In this document: positions 43,299 to 52,040 of the stretch, in pieces
Layout: each line of letters opens with the position of its first letter
Numbering within the stretch: the stretch's first letter is position 1
Origin: Jiella mangrovi
Lineage (GTDB): Bacteria > Pseudomonadota > Alphaproteobacteria > Rhizobiales > Rhizobiaceae
Reading direction: 5' to 3'
Length of the DNA: 64,000 nucleotides
Assembly: GCF_017815135.1 (NCBI RefSeq)
Contig: NZ_JAGJCF010000004.1
Coordinates: 248,001-312,000 of the forward strand
Notes under the pieces: model-generated
The model's database searches: none
What the model saw: only the letters and a program-made list of their open reading frames with translations
Told to the model about the DNA's origin: nothing
Program-made: the position numbers and the translations under genes

Positions 43299-44644
43299 TG
43301 GCGGGCCGCCTTCTGCGGGTCAGCTGGGGCCGAAGCCGGCATCTCTCCGGCGACGGCGGCGCGAATGAGGCCGGATGAAGCGCTCTTTGCCGCATCGATC
43401 GACGAGCGCCGTCCGGCGGATGCATTCGCGCCCTCGGTGCCGGCCTCGCCCGGCGCGCCACCGGCAACGGGCGAGCGCGGGGCGTCTTCAGCGGTTCGCA
43501 CGTCGACGCCGGGGCGCATCGATTGCAGCCCCTCGACCACGACCCGATCGCCCGCCTTCAGATCGTCCGAGGCCAGGAGCACCCGATCGATATTGCGCTC
43601 GATGATCTTGACCGGCGCCTTCACCGCCTTGCCGTCGACGATTTTCCAGACGATCGGCCCGCTGCGCTCCCAGACGACGGAGAGCGGATCGACCGAGAGA
43701 TATTCCTCGCCATCGAGCGACAGGGAGACGGAAAAGGACATGCCCGGTCGCAGCGTGTCGCCCTCGTTATCGACCAGCGCCTCGGTGCGAAGCGTGCGGC
43801 TGGCCTCGTCGAGCCGGCTGTCGATGGCGCTGATCCGGCCCTTGAACATGCGATCCGGCTGAGCCGTGGGAACCGCCTCGACGGGAGCGTCCAGGCTCAG
43901 GTCGGCGACGAAACTCTCCGGCGTATAGAAGACGACCTTGATTTCCCGGCGATCGTCCACCGTGGCGATGGCCGTCTGCGAACTGACGAGGTCCCCCTCG
44001 TCGACGGACACAATGCCGATCCGCCCGGTGATGGGCGCACGGACGGTGCGCTTGGCGAGGGCGATTTGCGCGGCCTCCAGGTCGAGCTTGGCATTGTCGC
44101 GTTCGCGAATGACGTCGTTGACCTCGACGCTGGAAATGGTGCGCGACTGCGCCAGCCGCTCATAGCGGGCGAGCTTTTCCTCCGCCGCATCGACGGCGAT
44201 GCGGGCGCGGCTGACGGCGAGTTCTTCAGAGGAATGATCGAGGATGATCAGTGGCGCTCCGGCCTCCACCGCGTCGCCGGACCTGACCGCGACGGTTTCG
44301 ATGATGCCGGTGGTATTGTCGGGATAGACGGTGACCGAGCGGGCCGCATCGCCCGTTCCGATCGCGCGCATCTGGGTTCTGGTCCGGCCCGTCTCGACGG
44401 GATCGGCAACGACGAGCTGCGCGCCGCCGCCAAACCGGCCGCCGCGAGGGCGCCCGCTCGCTTCCGAAACGGGAGCATCACTTTGCGCAGGGGCGAGCCA
44501 TGCAATCGCCTCCCTGACGGGCGCTGGTAGTGGCAGGTCGGAGGACAGGATAGCTCGCCCGGCCTGGGGCTCAAGCGAGATGTAGGCCCCTCCCATCAGC
44601 ACCAGCACGACCAGAGTGACGAGGATCTGCCGGATCATGGTCAT
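43295..44644 (-). CDS. RND efflux periplasmic adaptor (membrane fusion protein)
   Basis: 449 residues. N-terminal signal/anchor (MIRQILVTLVVLVLMGGAYI), then a lipoyl half-motif (TIETVAVRSGDAVEAGAPL-like), a coiled-coil hairpin (ARIAVDAAEEKLARYERLAQ) and beta-barrel domain (VRAPITGRIG, KVVFYTPESF). It bridges the RND pump to an outer-membrane channel. First gene of the efflux operon; ATG at 44638 is an alternative start. The C-terminus is Ala/Gly-rich. Confidence 0.92.
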   Translation of the reverse strand: MTMIRQILVTLVVLVLMGGAYISLEPQAGRAILSSDLPLPAPVREAIAWLAPAQSDAPVSEASGRPRGGRFGGGAQLVVADPVETGRTRTQMRAIGTGDAARSVTVYPDNTTGIIETVAVRSGDAVEAGAPLIILDHSSEELAVSRARIAVDAAEEKLARYERLAQSRTISSVEVNDVIRERDNAKLDLEAAQIALAKRTVRAPITGRIGIVSVDEGDLVSSQTAIATVDDRREIKVVFYTPESFVADLSLDAPVEAVPTAQPDRMFKGRISAIDSRLDEASRTLRTEALVDNEGDTLRPGMSFSVSLSLDGEEYLSVDPLSVVWERSGPIVWKIVDGKAVKAPVKIIERNIDRVLLASDDLKAGDRVVVEGLQSMRPGVDVRTAEDAPRSPVAGGAPGEAGTEGANASAGRRSSIDAAKSASSGLIRAAVAGEMPASAPADPQKAARQ

Positions 44645-44847
44645 GCGCCGCGGTTCTCCATGAATTTCGACTGTCTATTCCTGACGTGTGTGCCGCAGCA
44701 TATTCATAAATCAGGCGGTTTTGCCGCCGCTTCGCAACAAATTGCAATTGCAGACCGAAGCCCAGTTGCGAGCGGGCTTCGATGGCCGACGCGACGGTCT
44801 GGTCGAATCCCGCATGTCGCTGCCGCGACCCTAGACGAACGCAATGC

Positions 44848-44874
44848 AAAAAGGGCCCGCCTTGCGGCGAGCCC
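44848..44874 (-). terminator. Intrinsic terminator of the PRC-barrel gene
   Basis: Minus-strand stem GGGCTCGCC-GCAA-GGCGGGCCC (44874-44853, one wobble pair) followed by TTTTT (44852-44848), starting 28 bp after the stop codon. Confidence 0.85.
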
Positions 44875-44901
44875 TCGATCATTTTCCCGAGATGAGTAAG
44901 A

Positions 44902-46656
44902 TCAGTTCGACGATTGACCGCTGCCTTCACCCGACTGACCCGACTGGTCGGTGGTGGCGGCGTCGCCGCTCTCCAGCCGCATCTGGTCGCGGTTCTCGGC
45001 GTAGGTGTCCTTGTTGTACTCCGGCGCGTTGTTCAGCTGATCCTCAGTGAACTGCGTGTAGAGGTAAAGCGAACCGTTCTTGTCGCGCATGAAGTTGAGG
45101 TTGTCCATGCCGACCGCGACCGGCTTTTCGCCGATGCCGAGGAAGCCGCCGACGTCGACGATCACGGCGTCGACCTTGCCATCGGCGCTCATCGCGATGT
45201 CACCGATTTCGCCGACGCTCTGGTCGTTCGGACCATAGACGGTGGTGCCCATCAGGTCATCGGCCGTCAGCTGCGCGTCGTCCTGGACCTTGGTCATGCC
45301 CTGGCGCTGGTCGCCACCGGTCGAAGCGGTGACGGTCGCGTCGCCCGACGTGTCGGTCGTGGCGTTCTGGGCAGCCTGCTGCGTCTGGTCACCGGCACTG
45401 TCCATGGCCTGACCCGCGTTATCAGCCGTCTGCTCGGTCTGCGCGGCGGCGTTGTCGGCAGCCTGCTCGGCGTTGTCGCCGGCATTGTCCATGGCCTGGC
45501 CGGCGTTCTCGGCCGTCTGCTCGGTCTGGGTGGCGGCGTTGTCGGCAGCCTGCTGGGCGTTGTCGCCGGCATTCGCTGCTGCGGAACCCGCAGCCGCGCC
45601 CGTCGCGGCACCGGTCGTGGTTGCGGCCATCTGGTCGTTGGACTGCTGATCGGCGGGCTGGGCGCTTTCATTCGACGCCATGTTGTCCGACGTCTTGTCC
45701 GCCTCGAAGGACGGTGCCTGCTCGAGGCTCTCCTTGTCGAGCGCAGCCGTGATGCGCGGCTCGTCGCTGTCGTTGCGAGCCATCTGCAACTGATCGAACG
45801 GGACGGCAACTTCCTTCTCGCCGATGCCCAGGAAGCCACCGACGCCGACAACTGCCGCATCGACGGTGCCGGACGAAGCGAGCACGAGATCGTTGATGCC
45901 ACCGATCTCGTTGGCATCCTCACCCGGACCCGAATAGACGTCGGCGCCGATGAGGTTCTCGGTCAGGTACTGGTCAGAGCCGACCGTCGCCGGATACTCG
46001 CCCGAGCCGGCTTCGTTGGAAGCGGTCTGGCGGTCCGTCTTACCCTCGGCGGTCTGCCCCTCGGCGGTGTTCGAAGAGGCCATCTGCTCGCCCGAACCAT
46101 CGGCCGGAGCGGTCGTGCCACCAGCCGAAGAGGACTCGGCGGATGCCTGATCCTGAGCGGCCTTCTGCTCCTCGCGGGTCTGGAACGTCGGCGCACTGGA
46201 CAGCTCGTCCATGCTCGCCTTCAAGATGGCCCGGGGTTCGTTGTTCTCGCCCATGGTCCAGCCGATCTGCTGGAACGGCACTGCGACGACCTTGGACTCG
46301 TCGTTGATCGTCGCGCTGACGATCGCCGCCACGACCTTGCCGTCGCTGCCGACGAGAAAGTTCTGGATGTCGCCGACCGACTTGGCGTCCTGGCCTTCGC
46401 CCTCATAGACGGACTTTCCGGTCAGGTTGGAGGCGAGATACTGATCACTGGACAGGTTGGTCAAGAAGTTGCCCGAGGCCGAAGCCTTGGCCATGTCGCC
46501 CGACATGTCCGTGGACGCTGCGCCCGAGGCATTCGTGCCGGACTGAGTCGCGGCCGGCTGCTGGGTCTGCTGGTTGGTCGAATTGGCGTCCTGCGCCATG
46601 GCCGGCGCGGTCAGAAGAGCGGCAACGGCGGTGGTTGCGAGAAGCTTGCGAATCAT
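44902..46656 (-). CDS. Exported protein with three PRC-barrel domains
   Basis: 584 residues with a signal peptide (MIRKLLATTAVAALLTAPAMA). Three PRC-barrel modules occur near residues 75-155 (LTGKSVYEGEGQDAKSVGDI), 230-310 (LIGADVYSGPGEDANEIGGI) and 468-545 (LMGTTVYGPNDQSVGEIGDI). The latter two share VGGFLGIGEK. The linker between the second and third is a low-complexity Ala/Asn/Gln tract with repeats of NAGQAMDNAGD and QAADNAA. Probably a periplasmic scaffold or stress protein. Partners unknown. Confidence 0.88.
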   Translation of the reverse strand: MIRKLLATTAVAALLTAPAMAQDANSTNQQTQQPAATQSGTNASGAASTDMSGDMAKASASGNFLTNLSSDQYLASNLTGKSVYEGEGQDAKSVGDIQNFLVGSDGKVVAAIVSATINDESKVVAVPFQQIGWTMGENNEPRAILKASMDELSSAPTFQTREEQKAAQDQASAESSSAGGTTAPADGSGEQMASSNTAEGQTAEGKTDRQTASNEAGSGEYPATVGSDQYLTENLIGADVYSGPGEDANEIGGINDLVLASSGTVDAAVVGVGGFLGIGEKEVAVPFDQLQMARNDSDEPRITAALDKESLEQAPSFEADKTSDNMASNESAQPADQQSNDQMAATTTGAATGAAAGSAAANAGDNAQQAADNAATQTEQTAENAGQAMDNAGDNAEQAADNAAAQTEQTADNAGQAMDSAGDQTQQAAQNATTDTSGDATVTASTGGDQRQGMTKVQDDAQLTADDLMGTTVYGPNDQSVGEIGDIAMSADGKVDAVIVDVGGFLGIGEKPVAVGMDNLNFMRDKNGSLYLYTQFTEDQLNNAPEYNKDTYAENRDQMRLESGDAATTDQSGQSGEGSGQSSN

Positions 46657-46820
46657 CGTGAATAACCTTCGTCTATATTAGTGATAGACCGGCCGCGCAG
46701 CCTGATCGTTCTTGTCAGGATGCGCGGGGTTTGGATGATTGATGAACGGACTGTTAGGCAATCGGTTCCCGAAAATCCGTGTCCGACGATCGATTTGCAG
46801 CCAAGGGCGCCGGCGTCGCG

Positions 46821-46985
46821 CTATCCGATGACGAGGACGCCGAAGATGATGAGCAGCAAAAGGCCTACAAGCACAATGAAGATCAAAATCTTCGCTATAC
46901 CGGCCGAAACGCCGGCTATGCCTCGGAAGCCGAGCAGGCTGGCGATCGCTGCGACGATTAATAATATGATGATCCATTCGATCAT
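46821..46985 (-). CDS. DUF1328 small membrane protein
   Basis: 54 residues, starting MIEWIIILLIVAAIASLLGF and ending LLLLIIFGVLVIG: two hydrophobic segments joined by the conserved GFRGIAGVSAGIAKI loop, which is the DUF1328/YtjA pattern. The ATG follows AAGGAG with a 6-base spacer. Members are 50-60 residues long, so it is easily missed. Inner-membrane protein of unknown function, often expressed under stress. Confidence 0.92.
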   Translation of the reverse strand: MIEWIIILLIVAAIASLLGFRGIAGVSAGIAKILIFIVLVGLLLLIIFGVLVIG

Positions 46986-47258
46986 ATGGAACTCCTTTGC
47001 AAACCTTCAGTGAGAGAAACGGCTGCGGCCGGCCTCTTTCGAGCATTTAGGGCTGTCCCCGACGATTTGGATGGAGCGGCCGGCGAAGCTCGCCTTTGAT
47101 GCATTGATGATCTCGTCCGTTGCCGCCGCGGCGGAAGGGACGCTTTCCACAGGACACGCGTATGCGCGAGGGCGTCGACTTTCGCCGGTGACCGCCTAAG
47201 TCAGACACTTCGGCGCGCGAAAGACCGGCGCTTGAAGTTTCGGGTGGTTTTTCTGTCG

Positions 47259-48188
47259 ATGCACATACTAGCGCTTCTCAATCAGGATGGTGGCACCCTG
47301 AAAACGGCTGACCTCGACTGGTTGTCGGCGTTGATCCGCGACGAGTTCGGCGTTCACGGTCACGAGGTCTCGGTCGAGATATGCCCCGGCTCGAAGATCG
47401 TTTCGAAGATAGAAGACGCCGCCAAGCGTGCGGACTTCGACGTCCTTCTCGTCGGCGGAGGCGACGGGACGGTCTCCGCGGCAGTCGGGGCGCTTTACGA
47501 CACCGAGACGGCTCTCGCCATTCTGCCTGCCGGGACGATGAACCTCTTTGCCCGGACGCTGCAAATCCCGCTGGCGCTGGAACTGGCGGTCAAGGCGTTG
47601 GCGGGCGGCACGATCACGGCGGTGGACGTGGCAACGGTCAATGGGAAACCCTTCGTCCACCAGTTCGCCACGGGTCTCCACGCCAGAATGGTGCGCTTTC
47701 GCGAGAGGATCGCCTATGGCTCCCGGGTGGGCAAGATGTGGGCGACGACCCGTGCGATCGCCCTTGCGTTCCGCAGGCTTCCGAAGGTCGAGCTGGTGAT
47801 CAATGTCGACGGTCGGACGGAGCGGCTGAAATGTACGGCGATCGCCATCTCCAACAACCTCTACGGATCGGGACATCTGCCATTCGCCGACAATCCGAAG
47901 GGGGGGGTGCTCGGCGTCTATATCTGCACGGAACGGCGGCTTTCACGCGTTGCCAAGCTGACGCTCGATATCTTCACCGGCAAGTGGCGCCAGAATGCGG
48001 ATTTGATCGTGAAATCCGCCAAGCACGTCGATCTCGCCCACCGCGGCAAGCCGCGCTCGAACCGTGCCGTGCGCGATGGCGAGCTGGAGGTGCTGGACGA
48101 TCTGTCGAAAGTCGAGTTGCATCCGCTGTCGCTGAATGTGCTCGTGCCGGCCGAAGCGACCTATCTCGACCAGGCCGTCGTGGAGTAG
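47259..48188 (+). CDS. Diacylglycerol/lipid kinase family protein
   Basis: 309 residues from ATG 47259 (MHILALLNQDGG). A TTG at 47232 would add nine residues, but the family N-terminus is the LLNxxGG motif, so the ATG is preferred. The nucleotide-binding motif VGGGDGTVSAAV and LPAGTMNLFAR are typical of the DAGK/YegS/sphingosine kinase catalytic domain. It probably phosphorylates a membrane lipid at the cytoplasmic face. Confidence 0.87.
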   Translation: MHILALLNQDGGTLKTADLDWLSALIRDEFGVHGHEVSVEICPGSKIVSKIEDAAKRADFDVLLVGGGDGTVSAAVGALYDTETALAILPAGTMNLFARTLQIPLALELAVKALAGGTITAVDVATVNGKPFVHQFATGLHARMVRFRERIAYGSRVGKMWATTRAIALAFRRLPKVELVINVDGRTERLKCTAIAISNNLYGSGHLPFADNPKGGVLGVYICTERRLSRVAKLTLDIFTGKWRQNADLIVKSAKHVDLAHRGKPRSNRAVRDGELEVLDDLSKVELHPLSLNVLVPAEATYLDQAVVE

Positions 48189-48267
48189 AGGGACATCGCG
48201 TCGTCATGACGGCCGCTGAACTGGCCGCCGCCGCTTCTGCCGCTCCGCTCGCCGGAGGGGCTCGTCC

Positions 48268-48546
48268 TCAGTGGTTGCGCAAGGCGTCGATCAGCTCGTC
48301 CTTCGACATGTCCGAGCGTCCCTCGATGCCGATCTCCTGCGCTCTTTCGTAGAGTTCGTCCTTGGTCCACTCTTCATAAGGCGGCGATTTCCCGCCCGTC
48401 CTGGACGGATGCATGTCCGGATTGGCCCTGGCGTTGGAAATCCGCGCGGATTTCTCCTTCGAATAGCCTTGGTCACGCAGTGTTTCGTAAAGTTCCGGAT
48501 CCTTCAGGGAGGAGTTGTCGCTGGTCTCGTCCCGCTTCCCTGCCAT
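48268..48546 (-). CDS. Small protein with Rho N-terminal-like (SAP-type) domain
   Basis: 92 residues. The C-terminal 38 residues (WTKDELYERAQEIGIEGRSD then MSKDELIDALRNH) form the helix-extended-loop-helix fold of the Rho termination factor N-terminal domain, a nucleic-acid-binding fold. The N-terminus resembles DUF7218 (LYETLRDQGYSKEKSARISN). Common, often stress-induced, in alphaproteobacteria. Function not known. Confidence 0.85.
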   Translation of the reverse strand: MAGKRDETSDNSSLKDPELYETLRDQGYSKEKSARISNARANPDMHPSRTGGKSPPYEEWTKDELYERAQEIGIEGRSDMSKDELIDALRNH

Positions 48547-48629
48547 CGTTCCTCTCCTCTGCGTGCCGCGATCTCCTCGCGGCGGGGGAAGGCGCCGAAC
48601 TCTTCAAAGGTTCCAGCGCCTCGCCCGCC

Positions 48630-48896
48630 TCAGTTCGATCCGTTGTCGGTGCCCGTCACCCCGCCGGCATCCGGCTGGACGACGGTGTCGTCGCTGCTCT
48701 GCGCGCTGTTTTGAGCCGGCGCAGCTTCGCTCGCCGCCGTCCCGGAACCGTCCAGATCGGAGTTCGGCTCGCTGGCACCGAAGAATTGCAGGCCGACGAA
48801 AACGATCACGCACAACGCCAGAGCTGCAATGAGAACGACCAGGACCGGTCTGCCACTGCGACCCTGCCGGGCATTTTCGTCGTTGAGATTGGTCAT
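48630..48896 (-). CDS. Small single-pass membrane protein, hypothetical
   Basis: 88 residues: MTNLNDENARQGRSGRP, a hydrophobic segment (VLVVLIAALALCVIVFVGLQ), then an acidic, Ser/Ala-rich tail. The start was chosen from AAGGAAG 9 bases before the ATG; the upstream extension is Arg/Pro-rich and not credible. Likely anchored in the inner membrane with the tail in the periplasm. Same strand as the Rho-N-like gene 83 bp away. Confidence 0.75.
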   Translation of the reverse strand: MTNLNDENARQGRSGRPVLVVLIAALALCVIVFVGLQFFGASEPNSDLDGSGTAASEAAPAQNSAQSSDDTVVQPDAGGVTGTDNGSN

Positions 48897-49354
48897 GTGA
48901 TCGTCTTCCTTGTCGAGGCGCCCGGGTCGAACCGTCTCGTCTCCGGGCTCCTGTGGAAATGGGGCCGGCGGTCCGCGTCCCCGCGCGAGTGAATGGGTTT
49001 TAAGAAACCGATCTGTTCCAAGCGTCATCGCCCGGTTGCCGGTCGATCGGGCCAAGTCCATCGCCCAACTTGTGCAGGACGCGCCTGAAATGCCGATCTG
49101 TGACGATGAAACGCAGATGCGACCAATCCCGTTCCGGCTGCGACTTCTGGGCGCAGTGGACGGGCAAGACAGTTTCGCATGGGGAAGGCCGCAGCGCAGC
49201 GCCGGCTTTTGCGATTGAGGCAGAGGCCGCCTCGAAAGTACCGGTCAGGCGAAGCTGTTTCGCCGTTCCCGTAGGTCGCTCATGCCCGGCAATACCAGAC
49301 TCCGAACGGGCTCATGAAACACCCACGACAGGACGGCAGACGGACAAAAGGAAA
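48897..49354. other. Gap at the left flank of the mobile element
   Basis: 458 bp between the last chromosomal gene and the first small frame of the mobile element. No gene seen. The left insertion boundary should lie in or at the end of this stretch. Confidence 0.5.
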
Positions 49355-49471
49355 ATGGCGCACCTGGACAGCGAGACCTCGAACGAGCTCTTCGAGACGC
49401 TGGAGGCGTGGAATACCCTGCTTGAGCACCGAAAATCCTCGGATTTTCAGGTGCCGCCATGCTCTCTGTAG
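49355..49471 (+). CDS. Short reading frame upstream of mobC
   Basis: 38 residues, MAHLDSETSNELFETLEAWN..., with AAAAGG just before the ATG. Its stop lies 10 bases inside mobC, which could couple their translation. It may be a leader peptide or a small real protein. Its first bases (ATGGCGCACC) resemble the tRNA-Arg 3' end at the other side of the element. No family recognised. Confidence 0.4.
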   Translation: MAHLDSETSNELFETLEAWNTLLEHRKSSDFQVPPCSL

Positions 49472-49944
49472 GGGATGTCTTCGCCAGTGCGACCGGCCTG
49501 CCGGACGTTCCGCCTTCCAAACCTCGGCCTGCGCCTGTCAGGCGCGCGCCGCCTGAAGCGGCGAACGGGCCGAAGCGCAAACGCGCCGCGCCGTTCAGCA
49601 TTCGCCTCAGTGAAGAGGAGCGCGCCCAGCTGGCGCTAGAAGCCGGCGGCGAACCGCTTGGCACCTATATCCGGGTCAAGGTTCTGGATAGCAGCGGTCA
49701 GCGCAAGCGGCGCACCGGCCAACCCATTGAGGACCGGAAGGCGCTTGCGAGGCTGCTGGGCCTGCTCGGCAAATCCGAGCTGGGCGCGCACCTCGCCGAG
49801 CTGGCCAGTGCCGCCCGCTCCGGCTCCCTGCCCGTCGATCCCGAGACGCAGACGCAACTGCAAGAGACGCTGGCGGATGTGCGGGAACTCCGCCGCCTGC
49901 TCATGGAGGCGCTCGGCCTGCAGATGGGCGGGGCCGCGTCATGA
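49459..49944 (+). CDS. mobC: MobC-like plasmid mobilization relaxosome protein
   Basis: 161 residues. After a Pro-rich N-terminus, the segment KRKRAAPFSIRLSEEERAQLALEAGG is the ribbon-helix-helix-like DNA-binding part of MobC proteins, followed by GTYIRVKVLD and a helical C-terminus. It helps the relaxase open oriT. It overlaps the relaxase start by four bases (ATGA). Confidence 0.85.
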   Translation: MLSVGDVFASATGLPDVPPSKPRPAPVRRAPPEAANGPKRKRAAPFSIRLSEEERAQLALEAGGEPLGTYIRVKVLDSSGQRKRRTGQPIEDRKALARLLGLLGKSELGAHLAELASAARSGSLPVDPETQTQLQETLADVRELRRLLMEALGLQMGGAAS

Positions 49945-51248
49945 TCCTCAAAGGCTCGCAGCGCGGCGGAGGACAGGACCTCGCCCGCCATCTGATGAAG
50001 GTCGAGGATAACGAGCATGTCCGTGTGCATGAGCTACGCGGCTTTGCCTCGGACGATCTCAAGGGCGCGTTCAAGGAAGCCGAGGCCATCGCGCGCGGCA
50101 CGCGCTGCAAGCAATATCTCTTCTCACTGAGCCTGAGCCCGCCGGAGAGCGCCCGCGTCAGCGCGGCGCAGTTCGAAGCGGCCATCGGCCAGGTCGAGGA
50201 GAAGCTCGGGCTGCAGGGCCAGCCGCGCGCCGTCGTCTTCCATGAGAAGGAAGGACGGCGGCATGCGCACTGCGTCTGGAGCCGCATCGACGCCGAGACG
50301 ATGACGGCAAAGCAGATGTCGTTCTTCAAGACCAAGCTGCAGGGCGTCTCGCGATCCCTCTATCTCGATCACGGCTGGGACATGCCGCGCGGCATGCTGG
50401 ACAAGGCCGCGCGCGATCCCACCAGCTTCACCCTCGCCGAATGGCAGCAGGGTAAACGCCAGGGCGTCGATCCGCGTTGGCAGAAACTTATCGTCCAGGA
50501 ATGCTGGAAGAGTTCGGACAGCCAACGCGGCTTCGAGGCCGCGATTGAAAGCAAAGGCTTCTTCCTCGCGCGCGGTGATCGGCGCGGTCATGTGATCGTC
50601 GATCATGACGGCAGCGTTCACGCCCTCTCCCGAATGCTGGACCTTAAGACCAAGGATGTGCGCGCCCGGCTCGGCGACGGCGCCGATCTTCGGTCCGTCG
50701 ATCAGACCAAGGCGCGCATTGCGGAGCGCATGACGCCGGCGATCCGCCGCCATGTGGCGGAGAGCAAGGCGAAGTTTGCGGAAGAATCCAAGGCGCTGAA
50801 CGATCAGAAGGCGGAAATGACCGCCCGGCATCGCCGCGCAAGGGTCCGCCTCGAAGCCGAGCATAAAGCGCAATGGCATGCCGAGATCAAAAGCCGCTCG
50901 GCCGCCCTGCCGCGCGGGCTTCCCGGCATCTGGCAGCGGGTCAGCGGGCAGTATCAGGACATGCGCCGCCGCAACGAGGCGGCGATGGCCGAGCTGTGGC
51001 AGCGGCAGGCGGACGCACGGCAGGCGCTGATCGACAAACAGCTGAGCCAACGGGCCGCCCTGCAGGATCGCATCAAGGCGCTGCGGGACGAGCAGGCCAG
51101 GCAGCTTCGAGAATTGCGCGGGGAGATCGGGCGCTTCCTCGCCTTCACGACCGGGCGGGATGGCCCGGCGCGTGATCCAAGCCGCGCCCGTCAACCGGAA
51201 CGCGGGACCGGACGCCAGAGAAGCCGGGGGCTTCGCCTGGAGCGATAG
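49941..51248 (+). CDS. Relaxase/mobilization nuclease
   Basis: 435 residues. The metal-binding histidine motif is HEKEGRRHAHCVWSRID (H101, H108, H110). The C-terminal half is long, Arg/Ala/Gln-rich and predicted coiled coil. Relaxases nick oriT and pilot the strand into the recipient. No tyrosine occurs in the first 58 residues (first is Y59), so the nucleophile position differs from the usual N-terminal Tyr of MobA/VirD2 types or is not identified by me. The family is widespread on alphaproteobacterial mobile elements. Confidence 0.88.
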   Translation: MILKGSQRGGGQDLARHLMKVEDNEHVRVHELRGFASDDLKGAFKEAEAIARGTRCKQYLFSLSLSPPESARVSAAQFEAAIGQVEEKLGLQGQPRAVVFHEKEGRRHAHCVWSRIDAETMTAKQMSFFKTKLQGVSRSLYLDHGWDMPRGMLDKAARDPTSFTLAEWQQGKRQGVDPRWQKLIVQECWKSSDSQRGFEAAIESKGFFLARGDRRGHVIVDHDGSVHALSRMLDLKTKDVRARLGDGADLRSVDQTKARIAERMTPAIRRHVAESKAKFAEESKALNDQKAEMTARHRRARVRLEAEHKAQWHAEIKSRSAALPRGLPGIWQRVSGQYQDMRRRNEAAMAELWQRQADARQALIDKQLSQRAALQDRIKALRDEQARQLRELRGEIGRFLAFTTGRDGPARDPSRARQPERGTGRQRSRGLRLER

Positions 51249-51279
51249 GCCGCGCTCTTATCAAGAGGAGTGAACAGGC

Positions 51280-51810
51280 ATGTCATCGAACAACAGTCAG
51301 GATAACGGGATGGCGTTCGCCATCGCGCTCGTGGGTGCGGGCCTTGCCTTCATCGGCATCTTTCTCTTTGCCGTGCTGGCGTTTCTCGCCGTCATCATGA
51401 CCATCCTGGCGCTGTGCGCCTGGATGAAGCCGCTCAAACTTGGCAGCATCACCGTCGAGCCGCATGAGGCGCGTCTCTTTATCTATCGCGGGCTGGCCGG
51501 CGCGGTCCTCGTCCCGGCCTTCGTGGTCTTCTCCGCCATCCTCATCGGCTTCAAAATCAATCCAGACTGGTGGTTCTACATGGTGGTCGGCGGTTACGTC
51601 GTGGGCTCGGTCGGCATCGCCATCCTCGAAGCATCGAACGAGGATGAAGACAAGGCGGAAGACGCGCCGCCCATGCCGGCACCGAGCGCGCTGGAGCCGC
51701 CGGCCCGCGTGCGCCATGAGGGCCGCGAGCCGGTCCGCATGAAAGGTCCGGCGCGGTCTGCCGAACCCTTCCGCTTTGCCAGCTGGGATGACGAGGAGGA
51801 GTTCAAATGA
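51280..51810 (+). CDS. Membrane protein of the mobilization module
   Basis: 176 residues with about four hydrophobic segments (residues 12-33, 34-48, 69-92, 97-115), then an acidic and Pro-rich cytoplasmic tail. It lies between relaxase and coupling-protein genes. The downstream TraG/VirD4-like protein has no membrane segment, so this protein may supply its membrane anchor. That role is inferred from position. AAGAGGAG precedes the ATG. Confidence 0.75.
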   Translation: MSSNNSQDNGMAFAIALVGAGLAFIGIFLFAVLAFLAVIMTILALCAWMKPLKLGSITVEPHEARLFIYRGLAGAVLVPAFVVFSAILIGFKINPDWWFYMVVGGYVVGSVGIAILEASNEDEDKAEDAPPMPAPSALEPPARVRHEGREPVRMKGPARSAEPFRFASWDDEEEFK

Positions 51811-52040
51811 GCGTCCGCCGCCTGTTCGAGCTCTACGAGATCGCCTGGATGTTTGAATCACACGCGCAGCAGCGTCTGGGTTGGCGCGATGCAGCGGAAG
51901 CGAGACGCGCGCGAATACGCAGCGAGCGACTGGCCGCGCAGCAGCTTCAGGCGATGCTGGACGCCAACCCCAGCGGGTCGCTGGGCCACGCGCACCTCGA
52001 TGACGAGGAGGCGCTGCGCCGCGCCGGTCTCCTGCCATGA
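51807..52040 (+). CDS. Small helical protein of the mobilization module
   Basis: 77 residues, MSVRRLFELYEIAWMFESHA..., Arg/Ala/Leu-rich and helical, no membrane segment. It overlaps both neighbours by four bases (ATGA), so it is translated with the membrane protein and the coupling protein. Family not recognised; probably an accessory of DNA transfer. Confidence 0.65.
   Translation: MSVRRLFELYEIAWMFESHAQQRLGWRDAAEARRARIRSERLAAQQLQAMLDANPSGSLGHAHLDDEEALRRAGLLP

Noticed and set aside
41260-43467. Long minus-strand frame inside the RND pump gene
   Set aside because: Its product is almost wholly Arg/Pro/His-rich, a typical shadow in GC-rich DNA; the overlapping RND frame has full family motifs.
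45380-45560. Tandem DNA repeat array in the PRC-barrel gene as a separate element
   Set aside because: The repetition is in frame and encodes the protein linker, so it is part of the gene.
49290-49330. tRNA-like fragment near CCAGACTCCGAA
   Set aside because: The short resemblance to the anticodon arm is in the wrong orientation for an integration-derived repeat and does not extend.
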